Shown here: positions 45,986 through 53,640 of the stretch, one piece after another
Layout of the letters: each line of letters opens with the position of its first letter
Position numbering within the stretch: position 1 is the first letter of the stretch
NCBI GenBank assembly: GCA_947496355.1
Contig: CANMCO010000001.1
Location: forward strand, 124,001-188,000
DNA length: 64,000 nucleotides
Reading direction: 5' to 3'
Source of the DNA: an uncultured Aquimarina sp.
GTDB taxonomy: Bacteria > Bacteroidota > Bacteroidia > Flavobacteriales > Flavobacteriaceae
The notes under the pieces: model-generated
Database searches by the model: none
What the model saw: the letters and a program-made list of their open reading frames with translations, nothing else
Told to the model about the DNA's origin: nothing
Translations under genes and position numbers: made by a program

Positions 45986-46489
45986 ATGGAAAAAGAACTT
46001 GAGAAGATCTTTCTTGAAGGATTGGAGCAAAATAAAAATAAGTTATTCAGAATTTGCTCTGCATACTCAATAGATTCTGAAAGTACAAAAGACCTTTTTC
46101 AAGAAGCAATAATAAATATTTGGCAATCAATTCATTCTTTTAAATCACAATCCAATATAAGCACCTGGATGTTTAGAATTACTCTAAATGTTTGTCTTAG
46201 AATTCAATACTCCCAGAAAAAAAGAAGAATTCTATTTAAAAATATGGATAGCATTTTAATTGAAAATCTGCATTTTACTTCTGAAAAGGAAGAGTCTAAT
46301 AAGAAGTTGGTACATCTTCGTCATTGTATTTCTCAATTAAAGGAACCTGACAAATCTATTATTACACTTTGCCTGGAAGAATTATCATATAAACAGATCT
46401 CTGAGGTCACAGGATTAACAGAAAATCATATTGCCGTAAAAGTGAAACGAATCAGAAGCAAGTTGTTCATCTGTATAAATCAAAAGTAA
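45986..46489 (+). CDS. ECF-type RNA polymerase sigma factor
   Basis: 167 residues: region 2 with STKDLFQEAIINIWQSIHSF and ISTWMFRITLNVCLRIQY, region 4 with LKEPDKSIITLCLEELSYKQ and ISEVTGLTENHIAVKVKRIR. Stop and next start share a base (TAATG), so translation is coupled to the following membrane protein. Confidence 0.9.
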   Translation: MEKELEKIFLEGLEQNKNKLFRICSAYSIDSESTKDLFQEAIINIWQSIHSFKSQSNISTWMFRITLNVCLRIQYSQKKRRILFKNMDSILIENLHFTSEKEESNKKLVHLRHCISQLKEPDKSIITLCLEELSYKQISEVTGLTENHIAVKVKRIRSKLFICINQK

Positions 46490-47082
46490 TGATAGAAGAA
46501 GAATTAATAAGAATATGGAAATCTTCTAGTAAAGAAGAACAAATTAAATTTGAAAAATCTAAACTTTTAATAGATTTACAAGCAAACATAGATAGGTTCA
46601 ATAAAAAAATAAAATATAGAGATGTAAGAGAAATAATACCTGCAATAATAATGATTCCCGTTTTTGGGCATCTTGCATATAATATTCCGTTTGTTATATC
46701 AAAAATCGGAGCTATTATCATACTCCTTTGGTGTATTTATGTAATCATTAAAATCAGAAGTCTAAAAAAACACAAACCAGCGCCTACAACAACATCATAC
46801 CGAAATTATTTGCTGGAAACAAAGAAATATTTAATGATTCAGAAAAAATTATTAGATGATGTCTTATATTGGTGCGTTCTACCTTCTTTTATAGGAGTAT
46901 TTGTTTTTTTTATAGGAATCAATCCCGACCCATTGGCATTAATTGGACCGTTCATACTTTTAAGCCTTATTGGAATTGTAATTTATCTTCTAAATAAACA
47001 TGCTGCAAAAGTTGAATTTGTTCCACGATTAGAAAAAATAGATAAAGCACTAAAGGATCTAGAAGAATATAAGGATACCTAA
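46489..47082 (+). CDS. Multi-TM membrane protein, probable anti-sigma partner
   Basis: 197 residues. A hydrophilic N-terminal 45 residues (MIEEELIRIWKSSSKEEQIK) precedes two TM pairs (about 48-90 and 125-165) and a short cytoplasmic tail with a coiled-coil look (LEKIDKALKDLEEYKDT). It lacks a zinc anti-sigma (HxxxCxxC) motif or FecR domain. Coupling to the sigma gene is the main reason to suspect an anti-sigma function. Confidence 0.65.
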   Translation: MIEEELIRIWKSSSKEEQIKFEKSKLLIDLQANIDRFNKKIKYRDVREIIPAIIMIPVFGHLAYNIPFVISKIGAIIILLWCIYVIIKIRSLKKHKPAPTTTSYRNYLLETKKYLMIQKKLLDDVLYWCVLPSFIGVFVFFIGINPDPLALIGPFILLSLIGIVIYLLNKHAAKVEFVPRLEKIDKALKDLEEYKDT

Positions 47083-47213
47083 TTTTAGAAACCTAGATTG
47101 TAAAAAACAATTAATCGTTATTTTATAATTTCTTTATTGTCAAGATATTGCAAACCCAATAAAAATGGCTAAGTTTATCTTGGGAAAATCTTCAATTGCT
47201 ATTCATAAAGGAA

Positions 47214-48350
47214 ATGATCAACAAACGCCTACTTATAAAAAACCTGCTGGCGCATAATGACGAAAATAGTTTTTATGACAAAAAACGCAAGCTTAATATT
47301 GGCGAAAAGGAAGGCAAAGCAAAACTATTAAAACATATATGTGCATTGGCTAATTCTAATCCCCAAAACAATTCGTATATCGTTATAGGGGTTGAAGATG
47401 AGGACAATGAAATTATTGGGGTTGATTTCTTTGATGATAGTAAGATCCAAAATCTTGTCAATGCATATTTAGACAATCCTCCTAGGGTTGCCTATGAGAA
47501 TATTCCTTTCCCGCACCTATCTAGTGACAAAGTTGTAGGCCTTGTTTCTATACGAGCACAAGGAGGAAAACTATGTTCTCTTCGTAAAAATATTTGGAAA
47601 TATTATGGAGGAGCTGTTTTTTTAAGAGACGGGAGCATTAGCATGCCAAAAGTTTTTGATATAGAAATCAAAGATGTTAACTCAGAAATCGTAAATGCTA
47701 TTGAAAGTCATGCCCAAAATAATATCGAACTTACTTTGGATGGTGTTTTTGATTTTATGAGCTCCAGAAAAGATTACAATCCAACATATAAGGTTTTCAA
47801 AGAATATTTCGTAGTGTGTTGGGCCGCTAAAGAAAAAAGACAAAATGGGGAAACCTATTATTCTAGAGTTGATATTGAATTGATTAATGAACAGGTAAAA
47901 TTGTTTTATTCAGAACTAGATGAAGTAAGCATTACACTAACCGATGAACAATTCAAAATCATAGAATATGTTCAATTAGGCCTGCAAGACACCTATAAAT
48001 ATTACCCGTTGGAAGAAGTGGTTATTACCTTCAAGGACAATGCTGGTTATGATATCGAAAGTAAACTTCTCTTTGAGCCCCCACAATATGACAGAAAAAC
48101 ATTATATCACCTCTACAATAGTAATAATGCCTTAATAGATAAGCTGAAAAACAAAATATCCTTATCAAAAAACGAAGAAAAGGATATCATTAACCTCCCT
48201 GGCACGTATTTAATCTGTTATTTTAATGGTTTTAATGAAGCAAAAGAAAGGCTAGAAGAAGCAAAACCTTATTTAAAAACCTACAATGATAATGTATACC
48301 TTCTTTACAAAGAAAGTATCCGTATCTTAAGAAAAGTCAGATATAGCTAA
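47214..48350 (+). CDS. AlbA_2/Schlafen-type (AAA_4) putative DNA- or RNA-binding protein
   Basis: 378 residues from MINKRLLIKNLLAHNDENSF (six upstream codons are less likely). The N-terminal part has KEGKAKLLKHICALANSNPQ, YIVIGVEDEDNEIIGVDFFD, PPRVAYENIPFP and VVGLVSIRAQGGK, the Schlafen AlbA_2 pattern. The C-terminal 230 residues show no clear domain and no Walker motif. Family members act as transcription factors, tRNases or defence proteins; no defence partner is seen here. Confidence 0.75.
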   Translation: MINKRLLIKNLLAHNDENSFYDKKRKLNIGEKEGKAKLLKHICALANSNPQNNSYIVIGVEDEDNEIIGVDFFDDSKIQNLVNAYLDNPPRVAYENIPFPHLSSDKVVGLVSIRAQGGKLCSLRKNIWKYYGGAVFLRDGSISMPKVFDIEIKDVNSEIVNAIESHAQNNIELTLDGVFDFMSSRKDYNPTYKVFKEYFVVCWAAKEKRQNGETYYSRVDIELINEQVKLFYSELDEVSITLTDEQFKIIEYVQLGLQDTYKYYPLEEVVITFKDNAGYDIESKLLFEPPQYDRKTLYHLYNSNNALIDKLKNKISLSKNEEKDIINLPGTYLICYFNGFNEAKERLEEAKPYLKTYNDNVYLLYKESIRILRKVRYS

Positions 48351-48377
48351 TATGAATTTTAAACGACTAATCAGTAT

Positions 48378-49106
48378 ATGAGCAGAACTCTAGTAATTGG
48401 AGATATTCACGGCGCACTAAAAGCATTACAACAACTCATCACCAAAGCAAAAATTACTGAAGATGATACGCTTATCTTTTTAGGAGATTATGTAGATGGA
48501 TGGAGTCAAAGTGCTGCATTAATTTCTTTTTTGATTGACCTTAAGAAGTCTCATAATTGCTTGTTTATTAGAGGAAATCACGATGAACTTTGTTACACTT
48601 GGTTAACCAAAAAAACATATAATCCAGAGTGGATAAAACATGGTGGACAAGCTACAATGGATTCCTATTCCCTATTACCCCAGGAGGAAATCAATACACA
48701 CTTGCAATTTTTTGAAAACCTGATTGACTATCATATAGACAACTCAAATCGTTTGTTTCTTCATGCCGGGTTTACCAATCTTCATGGCCCGCACAGAGAA
48801 TATTTCAGTAAACTATTTTATTGGGACAGAACGTTATGGGAAACCGCCTTGGCAACTGATCCAAATCTTAAAAAAACAGATCCATATTATCCCAAACGCT
48901 TGTTACTTTTTGATGAAGTATATATTGGTCATACTCCTGTGACCAGAATTAACCAGACCAAACCTGTACATGCAACATGCGTTTGGAATATAGATACCGG
49001 AGCAGCTTTTAAAGGCCCGTTGACTGCGATAGATATTAACACCAAAGAATTTTGGCAAAGCGATCCGGTTTATACATTGTATCCAAATGAAAATGGTAGA
49101 AATTAG
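48378..49106 (+). CDS. Metallophosphoesterase (Ser/Thr protein phosphatase-like)
   Basis: 242 residues with the complete calcineurin-like set: GDIHGALKAL, GDYVDGWSQS, RGNHDEL, HAGFTN and GHTPV. Similar to bacterial PrpA/ApaH-like phosphatases; could act on phosphoproteins or dinucleoside polyphosphates. Lies 27 bases after the AlbA_2 gene and probably forms a unit with it. Confidence 0.92.
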   Translation: MSRTLVIGDIHGALKALQQLITKAKITEDDTLIFLGDYVDGWSQSAALISFLIDLKKSHNCLFIRGNHDELCYTWLTKKTYNPEWIKHGGQATMDSYSLLPQEEINTHLQFFENLIDYHIDNSNRLFLHAGFTNLHGPHREYFSKLFYWDRTLWETALATDPNLKKTDPYYPKRLLLFDEVYIGHTPVTRINQTKPVHATCVWNIDTGAAFKGPLTAIDINTKEFWQSDPVYTLYPNENGRN

Positions 49107-49125
49107 ATTTCTAAACCATTTATTA

Positions 49126-49341
49126 TCAAAACCCTATAACAGTACATCCCTGCGGGCAAGTATATTTATCTGTACGACAATCAGAATCTGTATTTGCCTG
49201 ACATTCGTTGGGATCTTCTGTTACTAAAATCGCGTTACATAACCAGGTAAAAAAAGTACCTCCTTTTATGGTATGCGGGGTATTGAGTTTTGCAATTTTT
49301 AGCTTTTCAAAATTTAGTTTTTTGGCTTTACGGTTTTTCAT
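49126..49341 (-). CDS. RiPP precursor peptide (class I lanthipeptide / GG-leader type)
   Basis: 71 residues from MKNRKAKKLNFEKLKIAKLN, the KKLN-x-KLKIAKLN leader common to Bacteroidota class I lanthipeptide and natural-product precursors, ending in IKGG (Gly27-Gly28). The core is 43 residues with five Cys (TWLCNA, NECQA, SDCRT, YTCPQGC) and many Thr/Ser available for dehydration and ring formation. The frame is open 27 codons upstream, but the leader fixes the start at 49341. No LanB, LanC, radical-SAM enzyme or peptidase-containing exporter occurs in the window, so maturation would act in trans. Function (antimicrobial, signalling) unknown. Confidence 0.72.
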   Translation of the reverse strand: MKNRKAKKLNFEKLKIAKLNTPHTIKGGTFFTWLCNAILVTEDPNECQANTDSDCRTDKYTCPQGCTVIGF

Positions 49342-49458
49342 GATTTTTGCTTTATAAGATCTTATTAGTGAGATGATTATATGAAATATACTATAAATAC
49401 CCTTACAACAAAGTATGAACAAAGCCCAGATTACACGAAATTCATGAATTTGGATAAA

Positions 49459-51189
49459 TTAATTTGCTTCAAGAGCACTTAATTTTCGTACGAAATAAGA
49501 AGGTTTTATGCCTGTGCTCCTTTTAAAAGCAGATGAAAAAGACTCTGCACTATTAAACCCCATCTCTTCTGCAATACCCTGTATTGTATAGTTCTTCAAC
49601 ATATCACTTTCTTTAAGTTTTTCTACACTATACTGCACTCTTAATTCATTAATATAATTGGTAAAACTCTTATTTTTATGATGATTAATTACTTTAGATA
49701 AATACTTGGTATTTGTATGTATTTCTTTGGCCAAAGTAGCGATACTTATATTTTTTTTCAAATATTGATGATTTTCTTCGAAAAGAGAGAGTTTATCTAA
49801 AATATCTGTAACAATCTCATTTGCAATACCTATATCATCCAATGGTTTTTTTTGTACTACTGATATATTTTTCCCTCTTTCCAGAAGATCATTAAATTTT
49901 TGCTGGTACTTTTTTCTATTAATGTACTGGTAATACATAAAAATCGTAGTTATCACAGAAAGCATTATAAGAAAAATTATCCAAAAACTTAGTGTATTTC
50001 TATTCTTCTGTAATTTGCGAATCAGTGTTTCTTTTTCCTTCAATAATAAAGGAGTGTCAAACTCTTTAAATAACCGAGTAGATAGTGATTCTCTTTGCTT
50101 ACTTATAATACTATCAAATCTCAGTAATTTATTTACGTAGGTCAGTTGCAGTTCTTTCTCTTCCTTTATTTTATTCAAACCGATCAAAAATTCGTAGCCC
50201 TCCCTAACTTCAGAAAATGTGATTTTTCCCTTCTGAATTATTGAATCCATACTAATAAATTGCTTTTCAGCCTGAAGGGTATCACCTCTTATAAGACTAA
50301 GTTTACCTAAATAAAATGTACCCAAAATATAATTCTCTCTGTTTTCAGAATCAGTTTTATCCAATAGTGCCATTCCTTTAACAAGACTATCACTGGCTTG
50401 ATTATATGCTCTCTTAAAGAACAAGTTAATTCCTTCGTTGAATACCAGTTTTCCGTAAAATCTATTTTCTAAATTCTTATTTTTTAGAGAAACTACTATT
50501 CCCTTTTGGTTATAAATAGACGCAGAATCCAAATGTTGATTATAACGATATGATTCTGCCAATGGAAGTAATAATTTCAAATAATGGAGTTCATCTAGTA
50601 CTTTTCCGTTTTTTCCGTACTCAAAATTTTCTTTAAAAAGAGTAAGGGCCTCATTGTGTTTACCAATTCTAGTTTTAATACATGCAATATTGTGATTTGT
50701 GGCTTGCAGATATTCTATATTATTAAATTTTTCAGCTAATTCTAAGGCTTTTATATAGTTATCCAATGCCAACTGAAAATCCCCTTTTTTAAAATAATAT
50801 CCTCCCTTAAAAGAATACGCCCTGGTTGGATACATTTCGTGATTCAAATTTTTACTAATAGCGATAGATTTATCTAAGAAGGTAATTTTTTCAGATTCCT
50901 TAACCATAAAGTAGGATAGGTAATTGTAGGCATCTGCCATTTTCATTGTATCCTTATCTGCAGTCGCTTTTTCGAGAAGACTATATAAGTATATTTTTGA
51001 CTTTACAGTATCGCGTCTACCCCTTAGATATGCATTAAATAAATTATCAGAACTATAATTCTCTAACGAATCTGGAGTTACAAAACCACTTTCTTGTGCA
51101 GATATGAAATGGGTTCCTAACAAAAACCAAATCCACAATGATATTGTATTAAGTGAAATACAAAAGAAGTATGATTTTTTTGGTTTCAA
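49459..51189 (-). CDS. TPR-containing membrane-anchored AraC family regulator
   Basis: 576 residues: signal/anchor (about 10-32), periplasmic TPR region (about 70-350, AYSFKGGYYFKKGDFQLALD and neighbours), TM helix near 398-417 (LSFWIIFLIMLSVITTIFMY), and a cytoplasmic AraC DNA-binding domain at about 470-576 (IATLAKEIHTNTKYLSKVIN, IQGIAEEMGFNSAESFSSAF). A one-component sensor reaching across the inner membrane. Located between two RiPP-like peptide genes. -7-like TATATTTG (minus strand, 51229-51236) lies about 40 bases before the ATG. Confidence 0.9.
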   Translation of the reverse strand: MKPKKSYFFCISLNTISLWIWFLLGTHFISAQESGFVTPDSLENYSSDNLFNAYLRGRRDTVKSKIYLYSLLEKATADKDTMKMADAYNYLSYFMVKESEKITFLDKSIAISKNLNHEMYPTRAYSFKGGYYFKKGDFQLALDNYIKALELAEKFNNIEYLQATNHNIACIKTRIGKHNEALTLFKENFEYGKNGKVLDELHYLKLLLPLAESYRYNQHLDSASIYNQKGIVVSLKNKNLENRFYGKLVFNEGINLFFKRAYNQASDSLVKGMALLDKTDSENRENYILGTFYLGKLSLIRGDTLQAEKQFISMDSIIQKGKITFSEVREGYEFLIGLNKIKEEKELQLTYVNKLLRFDSIISKQRESLSTRLFKEFDTPLLLKEKETLIRKLQKNRNTLSFWIIFLIMLSVITTIFMYYQYINRKKYQQKFNDLLERGKNISVVQKKPLDDIGIANEIVTDILDKLSLFEENHQYLKKNISIATLAKEIHTNTKYLSKVINHHKNKSFTNYINELRVQYSVEKLKESDMLKNYTIQGIAEEMGFNSAESFSSAFKRSTGIKPSYFVRKLSALEAN

Positions 51190-51495
51190 GAGAACTTGCT
51201 AGTTAGGTATGATTGTTTGTGTGTACTGCAAATATACTGTTTTGGTTTAGAAAAGTTAATCTTCTATAACAAGCTCAATTAACTCTGAAAAACGAATAAC
51301 GAAATTCAGGGAATTTCGACATCGATTTCAGGAATTTCGATATATATCATTTGTTTTCAGGTAGATAGCTGAACTATATTTGGATTGTTCAAAAAAAACT
51401 TCATGAGTTTTATTGACATAGCAAAAACAGCTATTTCCTGAGATCTGTATAAAATTTTTCAGGATCATCTTTACATAAATTTAAAACTAAACAAA
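51190..51495. promoter_or_regulatory. Divergent regulatory region with repeated TTCAGG motifs
   Basis: A 306-bp gap between the AraC-type gene and the lipoprotein/peptide operon. TTCAGG occurs at 51305, 51327, 51356 and 51458 on the plus strand, the first two 22 bases apart within near-identical AATTCAGGGAATTTCGACAT and ATTTCAGGAATTTCGATAT. GAAATTC-AGG-GAATTTC (51301-51317) is a perfect dyad. Candidate binding sites for the adjacent regulator. The TATATTTG box of the AraC gene is at 51229-51236. Confidence 0.45.
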
Positions 51496-51969
51496 ATGAA
51501 AAAATTATTATTTGCACTACCAATTATTGGATTATTACTCTCTACTTCTTGCGACAAAGATGAGTCAGATGAAATAATTGATGACACCCTTACTCTAGAC
51601 GAAAGTCAAATTGAAATTGTAGAAAACCCGGATAATAAAGACTTTAATCTTATTATAACGCCTGGTCTTTATGGTCCAACCAACGTGGATGCTCTTACAA
51701 ACGTAACATACTCCTATTATCTTACCCCATCACAATCAAATAATATTCCTTTCGGTTTTAAAAGACATAAAATCTACTTTTATGTTGATGATCCGCAATT
51801 GGGTTGGATCTATGTTGCAGAATTTGATATTCCATCAAATAGGGTGACTGTAAAATTTCCTGCTTATCAAAGTTCTGGTACGACCAAATGGCAGATCACT
51901 TATGAGATATACCGTGCCTTCTCTAATATTAGTTATAAAAAGAACAAAATAGTTACTGTTAATAATTAA
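51496..51969 (+). CDS. Lipoprotein paired with a Cys-rich peptide
   Basis: 157 residues: MKKLLFALPIIGLLLSTSC, an SPII lipobox (Cys19), then acidic DKDESDEIIDDT and a beta-rich body (FKRHKIYFYVDDPQLGWIYV). Family not recognised. The stop is 12 bases before the start of the 67-residue peptide gene, so they are co-transcribed. Could be an immunity protein, a carrier or a receptor for the peptide; no direct evidence chooses among these. Confidence 0.7.
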   Translation: MKKLLFALPIIGLLLSTSCDKDESDEIIDDTLTLDESQIEIVENPDNKDFNLIITPGLYGPTNVDALTNVTYSYYLTPSQSNNIPFGFKRHKIYFYVDDPQLGWIYVAEFDIPSNRVTVKFPAYQSSGTTKWQITYEIYRAFSNISYKKNKIVTVNN

Positions 51970-51980
51970 TCTTAAAAATC

Positions 51981-52184
51981 ATGCTGAAAAATATTTTAAA
52001 CTTAGAAAACGTCAAAAATATTGACAAAAAAGAGCAAAAATCTATTACCGCAGGAACTTATAATCTTAACCTTCCTATTGGTGTTTATTGCGGAGTAGGT
52101 CACCCATATTGTTGTAGTTATTGTAGAGGGAACGGTTTTTCTGGAGGGAATTTACAAGGTGGGAACTGTAGGTGCTTTGGCTAA
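51981..52184 (+). CDS. Cys/Gly-rich bacteriocin-like peptide with a Bacteroidota export leader
   Basis: 67 residues. Leader MLKNILNLENVKNIDKKEQK then SITAG, the NILNLxxVxxxxKxEQKSI pattern of flavobacterial GG-leader peptides, here with Ala-Gly instead of Gly-Gly at the cleavage point. The core is about 42 residues with six Cys (VYCGVG, YCCSYC, NCRCFG) and 11 Gly, suited to disulfides or other cross-links. Follows the lipoprotein by 12 bases and is closed by a hairpin terminator. No exporter or modification enzyme is nearby. Confidence 0.72.
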   Translation: MLKNILNLENVKNIDKKEQKSITAGTYNLNLPIGVYCGVGHPYCCSYCRGNGFSGGNLQGGNCRCFG

Positions 52185-52240
52185 TCTCTTATATTAAAAA
52201 CAGTTCTTTCTATTACAAAGAATATTCCTTTGGACAGCAA

Positions 52241-52281
52241 ATAATCCCTAATTATGAATGTATAGTTAGGGATTATCTTTT
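52241..52281 (+). terminator. Terminator of the lipoprotein/peptide operon
   Basis: ATAATCCCTAA (52241-52251) and TTAGGGATTAT (52266-52276), perfect 11-bp arms, then CTTTTT. Confidence 0.82.
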
Positions 52282-52417
52282 TAGATTAAAATCCCATAAC
52301 ACTTTTCAAATTTGCATTAGTTGATGATACTTTGAGTTATTCAGATTAACCAAAAATAATTTTTCTTCATTCATTCTATTTTGTAGCTTTAGGACACAAA
52401 TTTTTAAATAGACTACA

Positions 52418-53554
52418 ATGGGGATTTTTGACCAAATAAAGGAAAAACTTAGCCACGAATTTATTGATATTGTAGAATGGTTAGATAATACCGATGATAC
52501 CATTGTACATAGATTCGAACGTTATCAAAATGAAATAAAAAACGGGGCACAACTTATAGTACGAGAAGGACAAACTGCTGTTTTTATAAACGAAGGACAG
52601 CTTGCTGATGTTTTTAAACCCGGAACGTATACTCTAAATACCCAGAACTTACCGATTTTGGCTACCCTAAAAGGATGGAAATATGGTTTTAATAGCCCAT
52701 TCAAAGCTGAAGTTTACTTCGTAAATACACACTTATTTACTGATGAAAAATGGGGAACCAAAAATCCAATCACCCTGAATGATGAACGTTTTGGATTAGT
52801 CGAGATACGAGCTTTTGGGACCTATGCGTTCAAAATCAATGATGCAGGTAAGTTTGTTGTTGATATCGTGGGTACCGATGCTAATTTTACCAATTTTGAG
52901 ATCAATGAGCATCTTAAAAGCTTAATAACAACTCGTTTTACAGATACAATTGGCGAGGCTAATCTTCCTATAGAATTGTATGCTGCCAATACTAGTGAAT
53001 TATCAGAAACTTGTCTAGAGGTTATGCAACCAGAATTTAATTCTGTTGGTATTTCACTTGAAAAATTCTATATCGAGAATGTATCGATGCCAGAAGAACT
53101 CAAGAAAGAAATCTTTGAATATAGTAGAATTGATAAACTAGATCTTGATAAACTAACCAAATTTAAAACTGCAAAAGCTATTGAGGCTGCTGCTGCCAAC
53201 GAAGGCGGTACTGCAGGAGCTGGAATGGGAATGGGAATGGGGTTTGTATTGGCACAACAAATGGGCGGTATGATGAGCCCTATGGGTGGACAACAACAAG
53301 CAATGCCAATACAAAACTCACCAGTTGCTCCTCCTCCAATGCCTGTGCAAGTTCAATATTTTTATGCAAGTAATGGCCAACAAGCAGGACCAGCATCTTT
53401 TGATCAATTAAAAGTGTTATTTGCCAATAGAACTATCAATAAAGATTCATTGATCTGGAAGCAAGGAATGGCAAATTGGACTGCGCTGAAAGATATTGAA
53501 GAATTGAAATCGTTCCTTGGCGGAAACACTCCTCCACCGTTACCTGGCAATTAA
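52418..53554 (+). CDS. SPFH domain (YdjI-like) protein with GYF_2 domain
   Basis: 378 residues. SPFH / virion-core-like domain at about 1-250 (LIVREGQTAVFINEGQLADV, PGTYTLNTQNLPILATLKGW), a Gly/Met/Gln/Pro-rich linker (about 258-310) and a C-terminal GYF_2 (DUF4339) domain (VQYFYASNGQQAGPASFDQL ... WKQGMANWTALKDI), ending in PPPLPGN. Relatives of YdjI in Bacillus work with zinc-finger membrane proteins to attach PspA to stressed membranes. The next gene is such a zinc-ribbon membrane protein. Confidence 0.88.
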   Translation: MGIFDQIKEKLSHEFIDIVEWLDNTDDTIVHRFERYQNEIKNGAQLIVREGQTAVFINEGQLADVFKPGTYTLNTQNLPILATLKGWKYGFNSPFKAEVYFVNTHLFTDEKWGTKNPITLNDERFGLVEIRAFGTYAFKINDAGKFVVDIVGTDANFTNFEINEHLKSLITTRFTDTIGEANLPIELYAANTSELSETCLEVMQPEFNSVGISLEKFYIENVSMPEELKKEIFEYSRIDKLDLDKLTKFKTAKAIEAAAANEGGTAGAGMGMGMGFVLAQQMGGMMSPMGGQQQAMPIQNSPVAPPPMPVQVQYFYASNGQQAGPASFDQLKVLFANRTINKDSLIWKQGMANWTALKDIEELKSFLGGNTPPPLPGN

Positions 53555-53583
53555 AAAAGAGGATTATGATTACATTTCATGAG

Positions 53584-53629
53584 ATTCCCGACTGGAGTTT
53601 ATCTTGAGCGATAGTCGAAAGACGGGAAT
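53584..53629. repeat. Short intergenic palindrome, probable dispersed repeat
   Basis: ATTCCCG (53584-53590) and CGGGAAT (53623-53629) enclose TTGAGCGATAGTCGAAAG, a sequence type seen in dispersed intergenic repeats of Bacteroidota (TTGAGCG...GTCGAA). Only one copy in this window. Sits in the 86-bp gap between the SPFH and zinc-ribbon genes. Confidence 0.45.
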
Positions 53630-53640
53630 AATATATATCT

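Noticed and set aside
49126..52184. LanB, LanC, radical-SAM or C39-exporter gene near the peptides
   Set aside because: All neighbouring proteins were checked for their motifs and none matched; the locus is reported as orphan.
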